Positions 15,644-22,684 of a stretch of 25,822 nucleotides of DNA are shown here, in pieces (positions within the stretch are counted from its first letter, which is position 1; each line of letters opens with the position of its first letter). A program made the translations under genes and the position numbers. The notes under the pieces were generated by a model that worked only from the letters and a program-made list of their open reading frames with translations, ran no database searches and was not told where the DNA came from. The DNA is taken from assembly GCA_964549505.1 (NCBI GenBank), contig CAZJVD010000024.1, forward strand, positions 1-25,822, written 5' to 3'. The stretch comes from CAZJVD01 sp964549505. Its GTDB lineage: Bacteria > Bdellovibrionota > UBA1018 > CAZJVD01.

Positions 15644-16521
15644 CGGTGCTCCAGAATCGAATCGCTGGCTTGGGCTAGAAGAGTCTTACAGGTGATCGTC
15701 TGCCCGCGCTTGGAAAGCAGTTTGACAAAAGCTCGAAATGCATCGGTATTTTGAATAGCATTTTGAAGTACGCCGTCGGTCGCGAGATCCGCCCGAGAGA
15801 TCACACGATCGCGAAAGGCCTGAAATGCATCCTCTACAAAACGCTCCACGTCGACAACCTGCCAGGTTGTTTCAAGATCATAAGACCACCCCCACAGTTG
15901 AGCTAAGCCGTTATTTAGAGCCTCGATCGAAAAGTAGCCCATGACAGCCACCAAATATGCGCCTAAGAAAACTGCACTCCATTTGAACTCACCCAAAGCT
16001 GCGGAGACCGGAACTCCAGCCATCCCAACAAATCCAAGAACAACGCCTGCCGAATCCATTAGCTGGACGCCCCTCTCGGCGGTCTTAAATAGAACTTGCC
16101 GAAGGATTCTGCGGCGGGTTTCATGGATTTCCGTCTGAAGCGCAATGGTTCCCTGAAGGGCCACCAAGTCCTCACGCAGCCGCGCTCGTGCTCGGAGAAG
16201 TCCCCCGCCGATGCCTGTTGAGTGGTTAACAGAATGCATTTTATCAAGGTCTTTACGGCTTAGTCCGGCTTCTTGCGCAATAGTGTTGAGCGCATCGTCA
16301 GCATCGTCAACTTGGCGCGTGAACAGGTAGTACCTCAGAAGACTATCGGCGAGCAGCATTCGGCGATCCGCTTCGTGATCGACGGGCCCCATATTTTTAC
16401 TTAAAACATCAGGCGAATCAAACGCCAGACTATGAGCCGATAGTCCGACGCCGATAAAGGCGACCGTTGCTGAAAACACTAAAAAGCGCCTTAATCCGCG
16501 TGTCCGATTCCCGATTCTCAT
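15640..16521 (-). CDS. hypothetical membrane protein, first gene of the J-domain operon
   Basis: 293 residues. An N-terminal hydrophobic segment (FLVFSATVAFIGVGLSAHSLA, ~13-33) may be a signal peptide or anchor. A helical, charged middle follows, then two hydrophobic segments (~157-180, VVLGFVGMAGVPVSAALG; ~183-200, AVFLGAYLVAVMGYFSIEAL), and a soluble C-terminus. No family recognised. The near-consensus promoter at 16532-16560 is immediately upstream, making this the first gene of a three-gene minus-strand unit with the J-domain protein and the 369-aa secreted protein. Confidence 0.7.
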   Translation of the reverse strand: MRIGNRTRGLRRFLVFSATVAFIGVGLSAHSLAFDSPDVLSKNMGPVDHEADRRMLLADSLLRYYLFTRQVDDADDALNTIAQEAGLSRKDLDKMHSVNHSTGIGGGLLRARARLREDLVALQGTIALQTEIHETRRRILRQVLFKTAERGVQLMDSAGVVLGFVGMAGVPVSAALGEFKWSAVFLGAYLVAVMGYFSIEALNNGLAQLWGWSYDLETTWQVVDVERFVEDAFQAFRDRVISRADLATDGVLQNAIQNTDAFRAFVKLLSKRGQTITCKTLLAQASDSILEHR

Positions 16522-16531
16522 TGTCGGATTT

Positions 16532-16560
16532 TTTATATATTATTAGTTTAATAATTTCAA
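16532..16560 (-). promoter_or_regulatory. sigma-70-type promoter of the J-domain operon
   Basis: Minus strand: TTGAAA (-35, 16555-16560), a 17-nt AT-rich spacer, TATAAA (-10, 16532-16537). The start would lie about 5 nt before the ATG at 16521, so the transcript is nearly leaderless. Confidence 0.6.
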
Positions 16561-16654
16561 GGCCCTTCCTTAGGCGTGGTTACCAAGTTCGGTAGAGGTT
16601 CATGTGTATTTTCTAAACATCCTGAAGGATCACAATTCTGTTAAAAACCCGTAA

Positions 16655-16786
16655 AACACCGAGGATGAGCGGCGGATTACCCGACCGGAAATCCTCTACG
16701 TCCTGAAAAATGGCCATCACGAGAAGAAGAAAGACAAGTTTAAGGAACTTCGGATCATTGTCTCATTTGACGAAAATGGAAACTAA
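16655..16786 (+). pseudogene. toxin remnant (DUF4258/RelE-like), internally shortened
   Basis: The frame reads ERRITRPEILYVLKNGHH, then KKKDKFKELRIIVSFDENGN and a stop (TAA, 16784-16786). The first part resembles the N-terminal helix region, and LRIIVSFDENG the penultimate strand, of DUF4258-type toxins. The expected central segment between KDKF and LRIIVSF is missing, the start codon is absent (a stop precedes the frame at 16652-16654), and the C-terminus ends early. It overlaps the start of the downstream HTH gene by 11 bases, as in a toxin-antitoxin operon. The family name is from memory of the pattern and is moderately sure. Confidence 0.5.
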
Positions 16787-17225
16787 AGTTCAAAGAGAGT
16801 TCCTCGACACAGGCTTTGGCTTTCCCATTCGCCTTGTTAACGTGCCGATGGTCAAAGTTCGTGGCACTTGGACGCCAAAACTGAATTACAACGAGCTTGC
16901 GTTGGTCGTTCTCCGTGCACTGACTTACAAAGAGTCGCGCCTTACCGGAAATGAGATCAAGTTTATCCGCACCCATTTTGAGATGACCCTCCAAGAGTTC
17001 GCCAAGCGATTCTGTGTCACTCATGTCGGTGTAATGAAGTGGGAAAAAACAAAAAACCAATCCACGGCGATGAATTAGACGACCGAGAAAGATGTCCGTC
17101 TTTTTGTGTTGACCCGTCTGACCGCGAAGGCACAAGAATTGGCGAAACTGTATGACGAACTTCAAGTGCTCCCAGAGGGCAAGTCAGAACCTATTCATCT
17201 GGATGCGAAGAAGTTTGCAGCTTAA
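16776..17225 (+). pseudogene. HTH antitoxin-type regulator interrupted by an in-frame amber codon
   Basis: From the ATG at 16776 the frame gives 100 residues (METKVQREF...GFGFPIRLVNVPMVKVRGTW) with an XRE-like HTH (~62-97; MTLQEFAKRFCVTHVGVMKW) and stops at TAG (17076-17078). Beyond the stop the same frame stays open for 48 codons (TTEKDVRLFVLTRL ... SEPIHLDAKKFAA) to TAA at 17223-17225, with normal coding composition. Related regulators, as I recall them, continue without a break and have Trp where the stop is (MNW-TTEKD), so a TGG-to-TAG change explains it. The 100-residue N-terminal part may still bind DNA. Start choice: an upstream ATG at 16710 lies in the out-of-frame toxin region. Confidence 0.65.
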
Positions 17226-17320
17226 GAAAAACTACGGCAAAAACGGAACAAAATGAGCCGGGGCTTGCGAGCAGTTTTTCAAAATCCAATTGAAAAAAGA
17301 TCTGAGAAGCACGCCCGCAA

Positions 17321-18109
17321 TTACCTACGAAAAATGATAATGATCGAAAACATAATCGCATCAGCCAGTGAATGCGTAAGCCATACCAGTGTGATCGAGT
17401 TAAAAAGATAATATTGCACGCCAAGAGCGAGACCAAAAATCGACGTAAGCACCACTCCAACCCAACCTTGGGGAAATCCATTCTGAAAGTGAAGAAATCC
17501 AAATGCTACCGCTTGAAGCAATACCGCGACAGGCGCGGCAAGACTTCGCGTAAATATTCTTTGCAGAAAATAGCGATACAGGAGCTCTTCCCTTAAGCCA
17601 TTTATCGCCGCAGCCAACGCTACAAAAATTGGCGCCGTCCACCACGACATTTTAGGTAAAGGGAATCTTGATACGATTTCAGGATAACGAACGTAATACC
17701 AGACCAGGCATCCGATAGTAGGCACTAAAATAATGACAACGGAAAACCACTCTTTTCTCGAAAAACGTAAGTCCCATCGTGTAGAAAAATCAGTTTTGAA
17801 TATTCTTTTTATCAAAAGAAAAGCTGCAAAAAAAACCAAGAAGAAGTCCAAGGGCCACTGCCCCAAAATGGGTACATACTTCGAAACTTCCAGAACAAAG
17901 TAACTAATCAAAACTGCGGCTGCACTCGCACGAATAGCGGCCAGCACCGGGACCAAGAATGTCCCGGTCGCGAAAATGACAAATCCAGACAGGGCTAGCC
18001 AAGGGCGGTCATAAACATGATAGGCAACTAGCCCGCTCAGTAGCACCAGTGCAAATACTATAGTCGCGGAGAGAGACTCGTCTTTTCGGTCTACCGGCTG
18101 TTTACTCAC
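17321..18109 (-). CDS. CPBP family intramembrane glutamic endopeptidase (CAAX/Abi)
   Basis: 262 residues with seven or eight transmembrane segments. Catalytic motifs of the CPBP (Rce1/Abi) family are in order: EExxxR (E174, E175, R179; GLREELLYRYF), FxxxH (H207; FGFLHFQNG) and HxxxD (H246, D250; LTHSLADA). Family members process prenylated proteins in eukaryotes and serve in bacteriocin immunity, abortive-infection-like and signalling roles in bacteria; the role here is not known. The GTG at 18109 gives a sensible N-terminus (MSKQPVDRKD) 7 bp after the antitoxin stop; a longer TTG start at 18151 would overlap that gene. Base composition is more AT-rich than the core genes to the right, consistent with acquisition. 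Confidence 0.85.
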   Translation of the reverse strand: MSKQPVDRKDESLSATIVFALVLLSGLVAYHVYDRPWLALSGFVIFATGTFLVPVLAAIRASAAAVLISYFVLEVSKYVPILGQWPLDFFLVFFAAFLLIKRIFKTDFSTRWDLRFSRKEWFSVVIILVPTIGCLVWYYVRYPEIVSRFPLPKMSWWTAPIFVALAAAINGLREELLYRYFLQRIFTRSLAAPVAVLLQAVAFGFLHFQNGFPQGWVGVVLTSIFGLALGVQYYLFNSITLVWLTHSLADAIMFSIIIIFRR

Positions 18110-18116
18110 CAAGGAA

Positions 18117-18422
18117 CTAAGCCACTTTCTTCGACGATACGATGGGGGCAATCGTTACCTTGAGTCCAAACGGCTTCAAAAGCCGGTTCAGAGTGTCTTG
18201 AGTCGGGTTATATTTTGGATTCATTGCTCGTAAAAGGTTTGGCGCTGCAATTCCCGTTTTCTTCGCAAATTCTTTTACTCCATAGGCACGAATGGCTTTT
18301 CCAAGTGCAACTTGGAGTGAAACTCCAGCATCCAAAGCTTCCATAATGAATTCCTGAGCGAACTCCGGGCTACGTAAGTCTTCCGCTAATCCTTCGTTCC
18401 AGTCTTTACTTCTTCGAGCCAT
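18117..18422 (-). CDS. HTH antitoxin (putative addiction module antidote, HigA-like)
   Basis: 101 residues, complete. The pattern (DLRSPEFAQEFIMEALDAG, VALGKAIRAYGVKEFAKKTG, IAAPNLLRAMNPKYNPT and TLNRLLKPFGLKVTIAP) fits the addiction-module antidote family with an XRE-type HTH (~45-80). The partner toxin gene just upstream overlaps its start by 17 bases but is damaged. The antitoxin itself looks functional and may remain as a stand-alone repressor. A palindrome upstream of the toxin remnant is its likely operator. The CPBP protease gene follows after 7 bp. Confidence 0.85.
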   Translation of the reverse strand: MARRSKDWNEGLAEDLRSPEFAQEFIMEALDAGVSLQVALGKAIRAYGVKEFAKKTGIAAPNLLRAMNPKYNPTQDTLNRLLKPFGLKVTIAPIVSSKKVA

Positions 18423-18638
18423 GTGATTCTCCTTTTACCGCCAAAAATTCTTTCCAATATGTTCTCGCCTGGTCAATGTCGCGACTCTGGGTGCTCTTGT
18501 CTCCTCCCAATAGAAGAATGACGAGAGACTTGCCTTGGATCCCAAAGTACACCCGGTACCAAGCCATTTGCGATAAGGACTAACTCCCGTTTCCGTGAGG
18601 TACTCACGGACGCTATACGGAGAAGTCGGCCCTCGCAT
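18406..18638 (-). pseudogene. RelE/HigB-like (Gp49/DUF891) toxin gene with internal deletion and frameshift
   Basis: The first 26 codons from the ATG at 18638 read SPYSVREYLTETGVSPYRKW, the N-terminus of phage Gp49-like RelE toxins. At about 18561 the reading must move to another frame, which gives WYRVYFGIQGKSLVILLLGG and DKSTQSRDIDQARTYWKEFL, the family C-terminus, ending at TAA 18406-18408. The ~40-residue middle (basic strand region before YRVYFG) is absent. The simplest explanation is a deletion of about 120 bp that also changed frame. Translation from the ATG would yield only a 67-residue non-homologous product. The toxin-first order and short overlap with the antitoxin are normal for this TA type. 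Confidence 0.75.
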
Positions 18639-18647
18639 GCTTAATAA

Positions 18648-18663
18648 TTATCATTTTTGATAA
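18648..18663. promoter_or_regulatory. operator-like palindrome and promoter of the damaged TA operon
   Basis: TTATCA-TTTT-TGATAA has perfect 6-bp arms. On the minus strand it overlaps a GATAAT (-10) box and lies just downstream of TTGCAT (-35; 15-nt spacing), 10 bp before the toxin ATG. This is the usual place for autorepression by the antitoxin. Confidence 0.5.
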
Positions 18664-18835
18664 CTATATGCAAGTTTGGGTGGTGAGTCCGGGTGACCGT
18701 ACCCGCATCCGCAGATCGAAACAGAGAGCACACCTCCGCCTGCCCTAAAAAGCGGGGAGGAAACAAATCCAAAATCACAAATCGATTGAAAACTGAAACT
18801 GACGCGGGCCTATCTGAGGATGCGGGGAAAAATTT

Positions 18836-18911
18836 TGGTGGACCCGACAAGGATCGAACTTGCGACATCCAGCTTGCAAAGCTGGCGCTCTACCAACTGA
18901 GCTACGAGCCC
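18836..18911 (-). tRNA. tRNA-Ala (anticodon UGC)
   Basis: The 76-nt cloverleaf reads from GGGCTCG at 18911 to an encoded ACCA end at 18836. The acceptor stem pairs GGGCUCG with CGGGUCC and contains G3-U70, the alanine identity pair. The D arm has AGCTCAGTTGGTAGAGC, the anticodon stem-loop CCAGC-TTTGCAA-GCTGG gives anticodon UGC, and the T loop is TTCGATC. It follows ymdB by 70 bp on the same strand. Its 3' end faces the accessory region with the TA remnants. Confidence 0.97.
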
Positions 18912-18981
18912 ACCTATTGACTGATGGGAACCTTGTATCAAAAAAATCTGGGTTTTTAAACTGCTGACTGCGATGGTCTGG

Positions 18982-19785
18982 TTAGACTTTTTCTTTGTAG
19001 ATTCGCTCGATTGCAGTCGCTTTGCCGGTTGCCTCGTCGATCGTGATCAGGGCCGCACTCACCCCGCCCTGGCCGTCGGCGGGTTCGAAAGGGCTCGGAA
19101 CTCGAGACAGGAACCGCGCAATGGAGGCCTCTTTTCTCACCCCGATGACCGAATCGAAAACGCCGCAAAGACCGACATCGGTGATAGCCGCCGTTCCGTT
19201 TTTCAAAATACGCGCATCGGCAGTCTGCACGTGACTGTGGGTTCCGACCACGGCGCTCACGCGACCATCGAGAAAGTGCGCGATCGCTTGTTTCTCGCTC
19301 GTCGCTTCGGCGTGAAAGTCGACAATGATCGACTTCACACCTTCTGACTTAAAACGCTCGATCGCAGCATCTGCTGCCCGAAATGGACAATCCACGGCTT
19401 CCATGTGAACACGACCCATGATCTGAACCACACCGAGGGGAGCTCGGCGAGCGCCGCTCGCGGGTAAGACAATCATTCCGCGTCCCGGAACCGAGATGCG
19501 TGTGTGTTCGGGAAAATTGATCGGACGCAGAAGCCTCGGCTGACCACCGATGTAACTCAAGAGCGTCTTCTGATCCCAAACATGGTTTCCGGTTGTGAGA
19601 ACGTCGACACCCAGACCAAGAAACTCCTCCACCTGTTCCGGGAGGACACCGCGACCGTGCGCAAAGTTTTCGCAGTTAACGATGATCGCGTCAGGAGCCA
19701 ACGATGTCCGCGCTTCGGCGATGAACGCACGAACCGCATCGCGGCCAGGTTTTCCAAAAGTATCGCCAAAGAACAAAACTTTCAT
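18982..19785 (-). CDS. ymdB: YmdB-family metallophosphoesterase (2',3'-cyclic nucleotide phosphodiesterase)
   Basis: 267 residues of the TIGR00282/YmdB family, a dinuclear metal phosphodiesterase acting on 2',3'-cAMP in characterised relatives. Metal-site motifs: GDTFGKPGR (D8), NCENFAHG (E39, N40), TTGNHVWD (N67, H68), VDFHAEATSEK and GTHSHVQTAD. The length is typical. The ATG at 19785 overlaps the stop of the cyclo-ligase gene (ATGA), so it ends an operon with thiolase, zapA and the cyclo-ligase. Confidence 0.92.
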   Translation of the reverse strand: MKVLFFGDTFGKPGRDAVRAFIAEARTSLAPDAIIVNCENFAHGRGVLPEQVEEFLGLGVDVLTTGNHVWDQKTLLSYIGGQPRLLRPINFPEHTRISVPGRGMIVLPASGARRAPLGVVQIMGRVHMEAVDCPFRAADAAIERFKSEGVKSIIVDFHAEATSEKQAIAHFLDGRVSAVVGTHSHVQTADARILKNGTAAITDVGLCGVFDSVIGVRKEASIARFLSRVPSPFEPADGQGGVSAALITIDEATGKATAIERIYKEKV

Positions 19786-20381
19786 GTGACGCGCTTTGTT
19801 TCAAATATCTCGCGATCTGTCACGATAAAATGCACGGGCTGATCCCACGCCTCGATCGGGAGCCCGTCGCGCAGCTGAAACTCAAAGCAAACACCAACAC
19901 GGACGGCACGCACCCCACGCGCTAAATAACGGTCGTAGAAACCAAATCCCGATCCAAGACGATCGCCTTTTCGGTTGAAAGCAAAGCCGGGGACGAGGAT
20001 GAGATCGATATCCTTAGGATCCACTCGCTTAGCCTTCGGACCCGGTTCTTCGATCTTAAGTCCGCGCTGTTGTCTCCACTTGTACTTGGCTGGGTTCGAA
20101 ACAAAGTGCATTTCCATTTTGCCCTGATTGAGACTCTCGATACGCGGATAGAAAAGCTTGGCTCCAGCCTTTAGGAGATAAACCTCAATAGGTTTTAAGA
20201 TCGGCTCCTTATAGTTGGCTCGAAAGAGCGCAACACTCAGACCCTTGTAACCACCGCCACTCCACGGTGGTTTCCATCTGATCAGATGTTCGCAAACGAG
20301 GCGACTCAGCTTCGTGCGCTCGGAAGCGGACAGCGAAGTCCTTCGTTCGTCGATTTCGGCACGAATCTCGTACGGATCCAC
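19782..20381 (-). CDS. 5-formyltetrahydrofolate cyclo-ligase
   Basis: 199 residues. Converts 5-formyl-THF to 5,10-methenyl-THF with ATP. The C-terminal signature is clear: LILVPGFAFNRKGDRLG followed by GFGFYDRYL (residues ~128-153); the usual PGxAFD has Asn (N136) here. The N-terminal block (LSASERTKLSRLVCEHL) also fits. The start is GTG at 20381, 15 bp after the zapA stop, without an obvious ribosome site. Linkage of zapA and this gene is common in bacteria, often with 6S RNA between them; there is no room for 6S RNA here. Confidence 0.9.
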   Translation of the reverse strand: MDPYEIRAEIDERRTSLSASERTKLSRLVCEHLIRWKPPWSGGGYKGLSVALFRANYKEPILKPIEVYLLKAGAKLFYPRIESLNQGKMEMHFVSNPAKYKWRQQRGLKIEEPGPKAKRVDPKDIDLILVPGFAFNRKGDRLGSGFGFYDRYLARGVRAVRVGVCFEFQLRDGLPIEAWDQPVHFIVTDREIFETKRVT

Positions 20382-20396
20382 TCGATCGAGACGCGA

Positions 20397-20675
20397 TTAC
20401 TTGAGTTCGTTTTCGATTTGAGCGAGCAAGGAATCAACCGATTCCGTCAGCTCGGCGCGGTTCTCGCTGACTTTCTTTTTCGCACGAACATAATCCTCGC
20501 ACATGTCAAAGAGCGCCACGAGTGCGACGTATTGGGGTGCCGCTTTCGGCGCACGCTGTTTGGCTTCCTGAATCTTGATGCGTGCGAGTTCGAGAACCTC
20601 CGTGATGACAGCTTCATCACTCTGAGATTTCATCTTGATCTTCGTTCCTAAGAAGTCGACTTCAATGGCCTGCAT
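20397..20675 (-). CDS. zapA: cell division protein ZapA
   Basis: 92 residues. ZapA binds and bundles FtsZ at the Z ring. The N-terminal strand region (MQAIEVDFLGTKIKMKSQSD) and long C-terminal coiled-coil helix (ALVALFDMCEDYVRAKKKV ... LLAQIENELK) match the family. The ATG at 20675 is preferred over an in-frame TTG at 20693 because GAGGA lies 7 nt ahead of it. It lies 37 bp after the thiolase gene and 15 bp before the cyclo-ligase gene. Confidence 0.85.
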   Translation of the reverse strand: MQAIEVDFLGTKIKMKSQSDEAVITEVLELARIKIQEAKQRAPKAAPQYVALVALFDMCEDYVRAKKKVSENRAELTESVDSLLAQIENELK

Positions 20676-20693
20676 AGATGGTCCTCGCTCCAA

Positions 20694-20730
20694 GGTTTTT
20701 TTAGGTTCTTTTTTAGGTTTTTTCTAGGTT
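20694..20730. repeat. short tandem repeat at the 3' end of the thiolase gene
   Basis: Plus strand: GGTTTTTTTA, GGTTCTTTTTTA, GGTTTTTTCTA, GGTT. These are about 3.3 copies of a 10-12 bp unit, crossing the thiolase stop codon (20713) and reaching towards the zapA ribosome site. Such poly-T units are prone to slippage. Confidence 0.6.
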
Positions 20731-21909
20731 CTCGATGATGACGGCAATCCCCTGACCGCCACCAATGCATGCGGTCCCGAGACCGTAACGTTTTTTCTTC
20801 TTACGCAGTTGATGAATCAAATGCGCGATGATTCGTGATCCACTGGCCGCAAGTGGATGACCAATTGCGATCGCTCCACCCTCAAGATTGAGTTTTTCAC
20901 GCGGAATTTTAAGTTCGCGCTCAACAGCGATCGCCTGAGCAGCGAACGCTTCGTTTACTTCGATAAGATCCATTTTATCAAGAGTCATCCCAGCGCGTTC
21001 GAGGGCTTGACGAGTCGAAGGCGCTGGTCCGATTCCCATCAAGGCAGGATCACATCCGGAAACGCCATAACTCACCATGCGTGCGAGCGGACGTAACTTC
21101 AGTTTTTCAGCAGCTTTTGCCGAGCCGACAACCAAGCACGCGGCACCGTCGACAATCCCACTGGCACTGCCGGCGGTAACAAGACCGTCTTTTTTAAAAA
21201 TAGACTTTAGTTTCCCAAGCGACTCTTTCGTCGTCTCAGGACGGGGATGTTCGTCACGCTCGAGACGAAACATCTCTCCTTTTCTATCCTGCATTTCGAA
21301 CGGTGCGATTTCATCTTTGAACCCTCCGTCTGCGATCGCTTGTTTCGTTAGCTCCTGGCTCCGGAGTGAAAAGTCATCCGCGTCTTGGCGAGTGACATTG
21401 TACTTGGCACCCAGGTTTTCAGCTGTGATCGCCATTGGGTCGCCCGTATAAGAATCTGTCAAAGCAGTGGTCATCATGTCTTCGGCGGTTCCGTTACCCA
21501 AGCGGTAACCCCAACGCGCACCACGAAGAACATACGGGGTCATGCTCATGTTCTCGACACCGCCGACCAACGCGAACTCCACATCACCTGCCAAGAGATG
21601 GTGGTAGGCGTCGACAATGACCTGAAATCCTGAGCCACAGAGACGATTGATACCGAGCGCGGGAACGCTGATCGGAATGCCCAGCTTCAAACCGATGTGG
21701 CGAGGCGTGTAGATGCTGTCCGAAGCGGATTGAATCACATTGCCGATGATCACATGCTGGATTTGATCCGGTCTTAGACCGGCCTCCGCAAGCGCGGCTT
21801 TCCCGGCACTCACACCCAAGACCGTTGGATTGACGTCTTTCAGGGATCCGCCGTTGGCACCGAACGGGGTTCTTTTTGCGCCGAGGAATACGAGATGGTC
21901 GTTCTGCAT
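20713..21909 (-). CDS. thiolase (acetyl-CoA acetyltransferase / acyltransferase)
   Basis: 398 residues, a full-length thiolase. The nucleophilic cysteine is C91 (NRLCGSGFQ), with NEAFAAQ (319-325), H351 (GGAIAIGHPLAASGSRI) and C381 (TACIGGGQG) completing the site. It condenses two acetyl-CoA or cleaves 3-ketoacyl-CoA; the sequence alone does not separate the two. The ATG at 21909 is 116 bp from a divergent gene. No 3-hydroxyacyl-CoA dehydrogenase or hydratase is adjacent; it leads a mixed operon with zapA, cyclo-ligase and ymdB. Confidence 0.95.
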   Translation of the reverse strand: MQNDHLVFLGAKRTPFGANGGSLKDVNPTVLGVSAGKAALAEAGLRPDQIQHVIIGNVIQSASDSIYTPRHIGLKLGIPISVPALGINRLCGSGFQVIVDAYHHLLAGDVEFALVGGVENMSMTPYVLRGARWGYRLGNGTAEDMMTTALTDSYTGDPMAITAENLGAKYNVTRQDADDFSLRSQELTKQAIADGGFKDEIAPFEMQDRKGEMFRLERDEHPRPETTKESLGKLKSIFKKDGLVTAGSASGIVDGAACLVVGSAKAAEKLKLRPLARMVSYGVSGCDPALMGIGPAPSTRQALERAGMTLDKMDLIEVNEAFAAQAIAVERELKIPREKLNLEGGAIAIGHPLAASGSRIIAHLIHQLRKKKKRYGLGTACIGGGQGIAVIIENLEKT

Positions 21910-22025
21910 TCAAAAAAGTTACTGGGTTTATGGAGTCCTGTCGCGCAAATAAGCCACCCAACCGTCAAAAAATCCTCTCTGGTGCAGGGCTCCTTAGGCT
22001 CAGATAATCAATACAGGGAGTACTC

Positions 22026-22475
22026 GTGTCCAGTAACACGCTCAAAGGCCTATCGACGGAAGAAATGAAGCTGCGGAATCACCGCGCTCAGCTCGAGTCT
22101 TATCACAATGCTCAGGTCGAAGACCTCAACAAGAAGCACGAGGCCGATCTCACAAAAGCAATGACTCAGAATAGTGCTCAACTGGAGCAACTCAAGAGCG
22201 CCTACGAAGTGCAGATATCAGAAGAGGCCGCACGCCTCGACGCCCATCTTCAAGAAGTGCGTACCGAGAACGAACGGCGCATCGAGAACGAAAAGAAAAA
22301 CGCGGAAGGCGAACTTTCTCACGTCAAACAAAGTTACCAAGAGCAAATCGCTCACCAACGCAAGAACGGCGAAGAGTCGCTCTCGAAAGTTCGTAATGAA
22401 CTAGCGACGAACGAAACGATCATGCGCAATCAGGCTCAAAAAGCCGCAAAGAAACGGGAGTTGACCAAAGTATGA
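22026..22475 (+). CDS. coiled-coil hypothetical protein
   Basis: 149 residues, almost entirely a charged helix (AQLESYHNAQVEDLNKKHEA ... AQKAAKKRELTKV) with heptad character and no hydrophobic segment: a cytoplasmic coiled-coil rod. No family recognised. The start is GTG at 22026, with GGGAG 6 nt ahead. It overlaps the next gene by 4 bases (ATGA), so the two are probably translationally coupled and may work together. Confidence 0.75.
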   Translation: MSSNTLKGLSTEEMKLRNHRAQLESYHNAQVEDLNKKHEADLTKAMTQNSAQLEQLKSAYEVQISEEAARLDAHLQEVRTENERRIENEKKNAEGELSHVKQSYQEQIAHQRKNGEESLSKVRNELATNETIMRNQAQKAAKKRELTKV

Positions 22476-22684
22476 TGACCTATAACCGTAATCGAAAACC
22501 AGCCTCCCAACCAAAATCCACGCGTCCTGAAGCCACGATGGATGGTGGCCGTTCCGTCGACGGCTTCGCCCAAGTACTCGAGATGCTCGAAATGGCAGAT
22601 CCTGCGTTTCGCGAGAGTATTTTGAAGAGACTCGCAGCGAAAGACCCGCAGCTAGCAGCGCAGTTAAAAACGCGGCTGGGTTAG
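22472..22684 (+). CDS. small hypothetical protein, partner of the coiled-coil gene
   Basis: 70 residues: a basic, disordered start (MMTYNRNRKPASQPKSTRP) and a helical C-terminal half (DPAFRESILKRLAAKDPQLA) that loosely resembles repeats seen in FliG-type proteins. The resemblance is too short to support a function. It begins at ATGA overlapping the upstream stop. Its own stop overlaps that of the convergent lipoprotein gene by 4 bases, leaving no room for a terminator between them. Confidence 0.65.
   Translation: MMTYNRNRKPASQPKSTRPEATMDGGRSVDGFAQVLEMLEMADPAFRESILKRLAAKDPQLAAQLKTRLG

Noticed and set aside
18679..18700. Possible attachment-site duplicate of the tRNA-Ala 3' end (GGTGG...CCGG)
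   Set aside because: Only short, interrupted similarity to the tRNA end; not a direct repeat.
18641..18920. Open frames on both strands over the tRNA-Ala region
   Set aside because: Both run through the tRNA; the plus-strand frame gives the well-known spurious peptide from an antisense tRNA (DRTCDIQLAKLALYQLSYEP).
20382..20396. 6S RNA between zapA and the cyclo-ligase gene
   Set aside because: Only 15 bp separate the genes, too little for a ~180-nt RNA.
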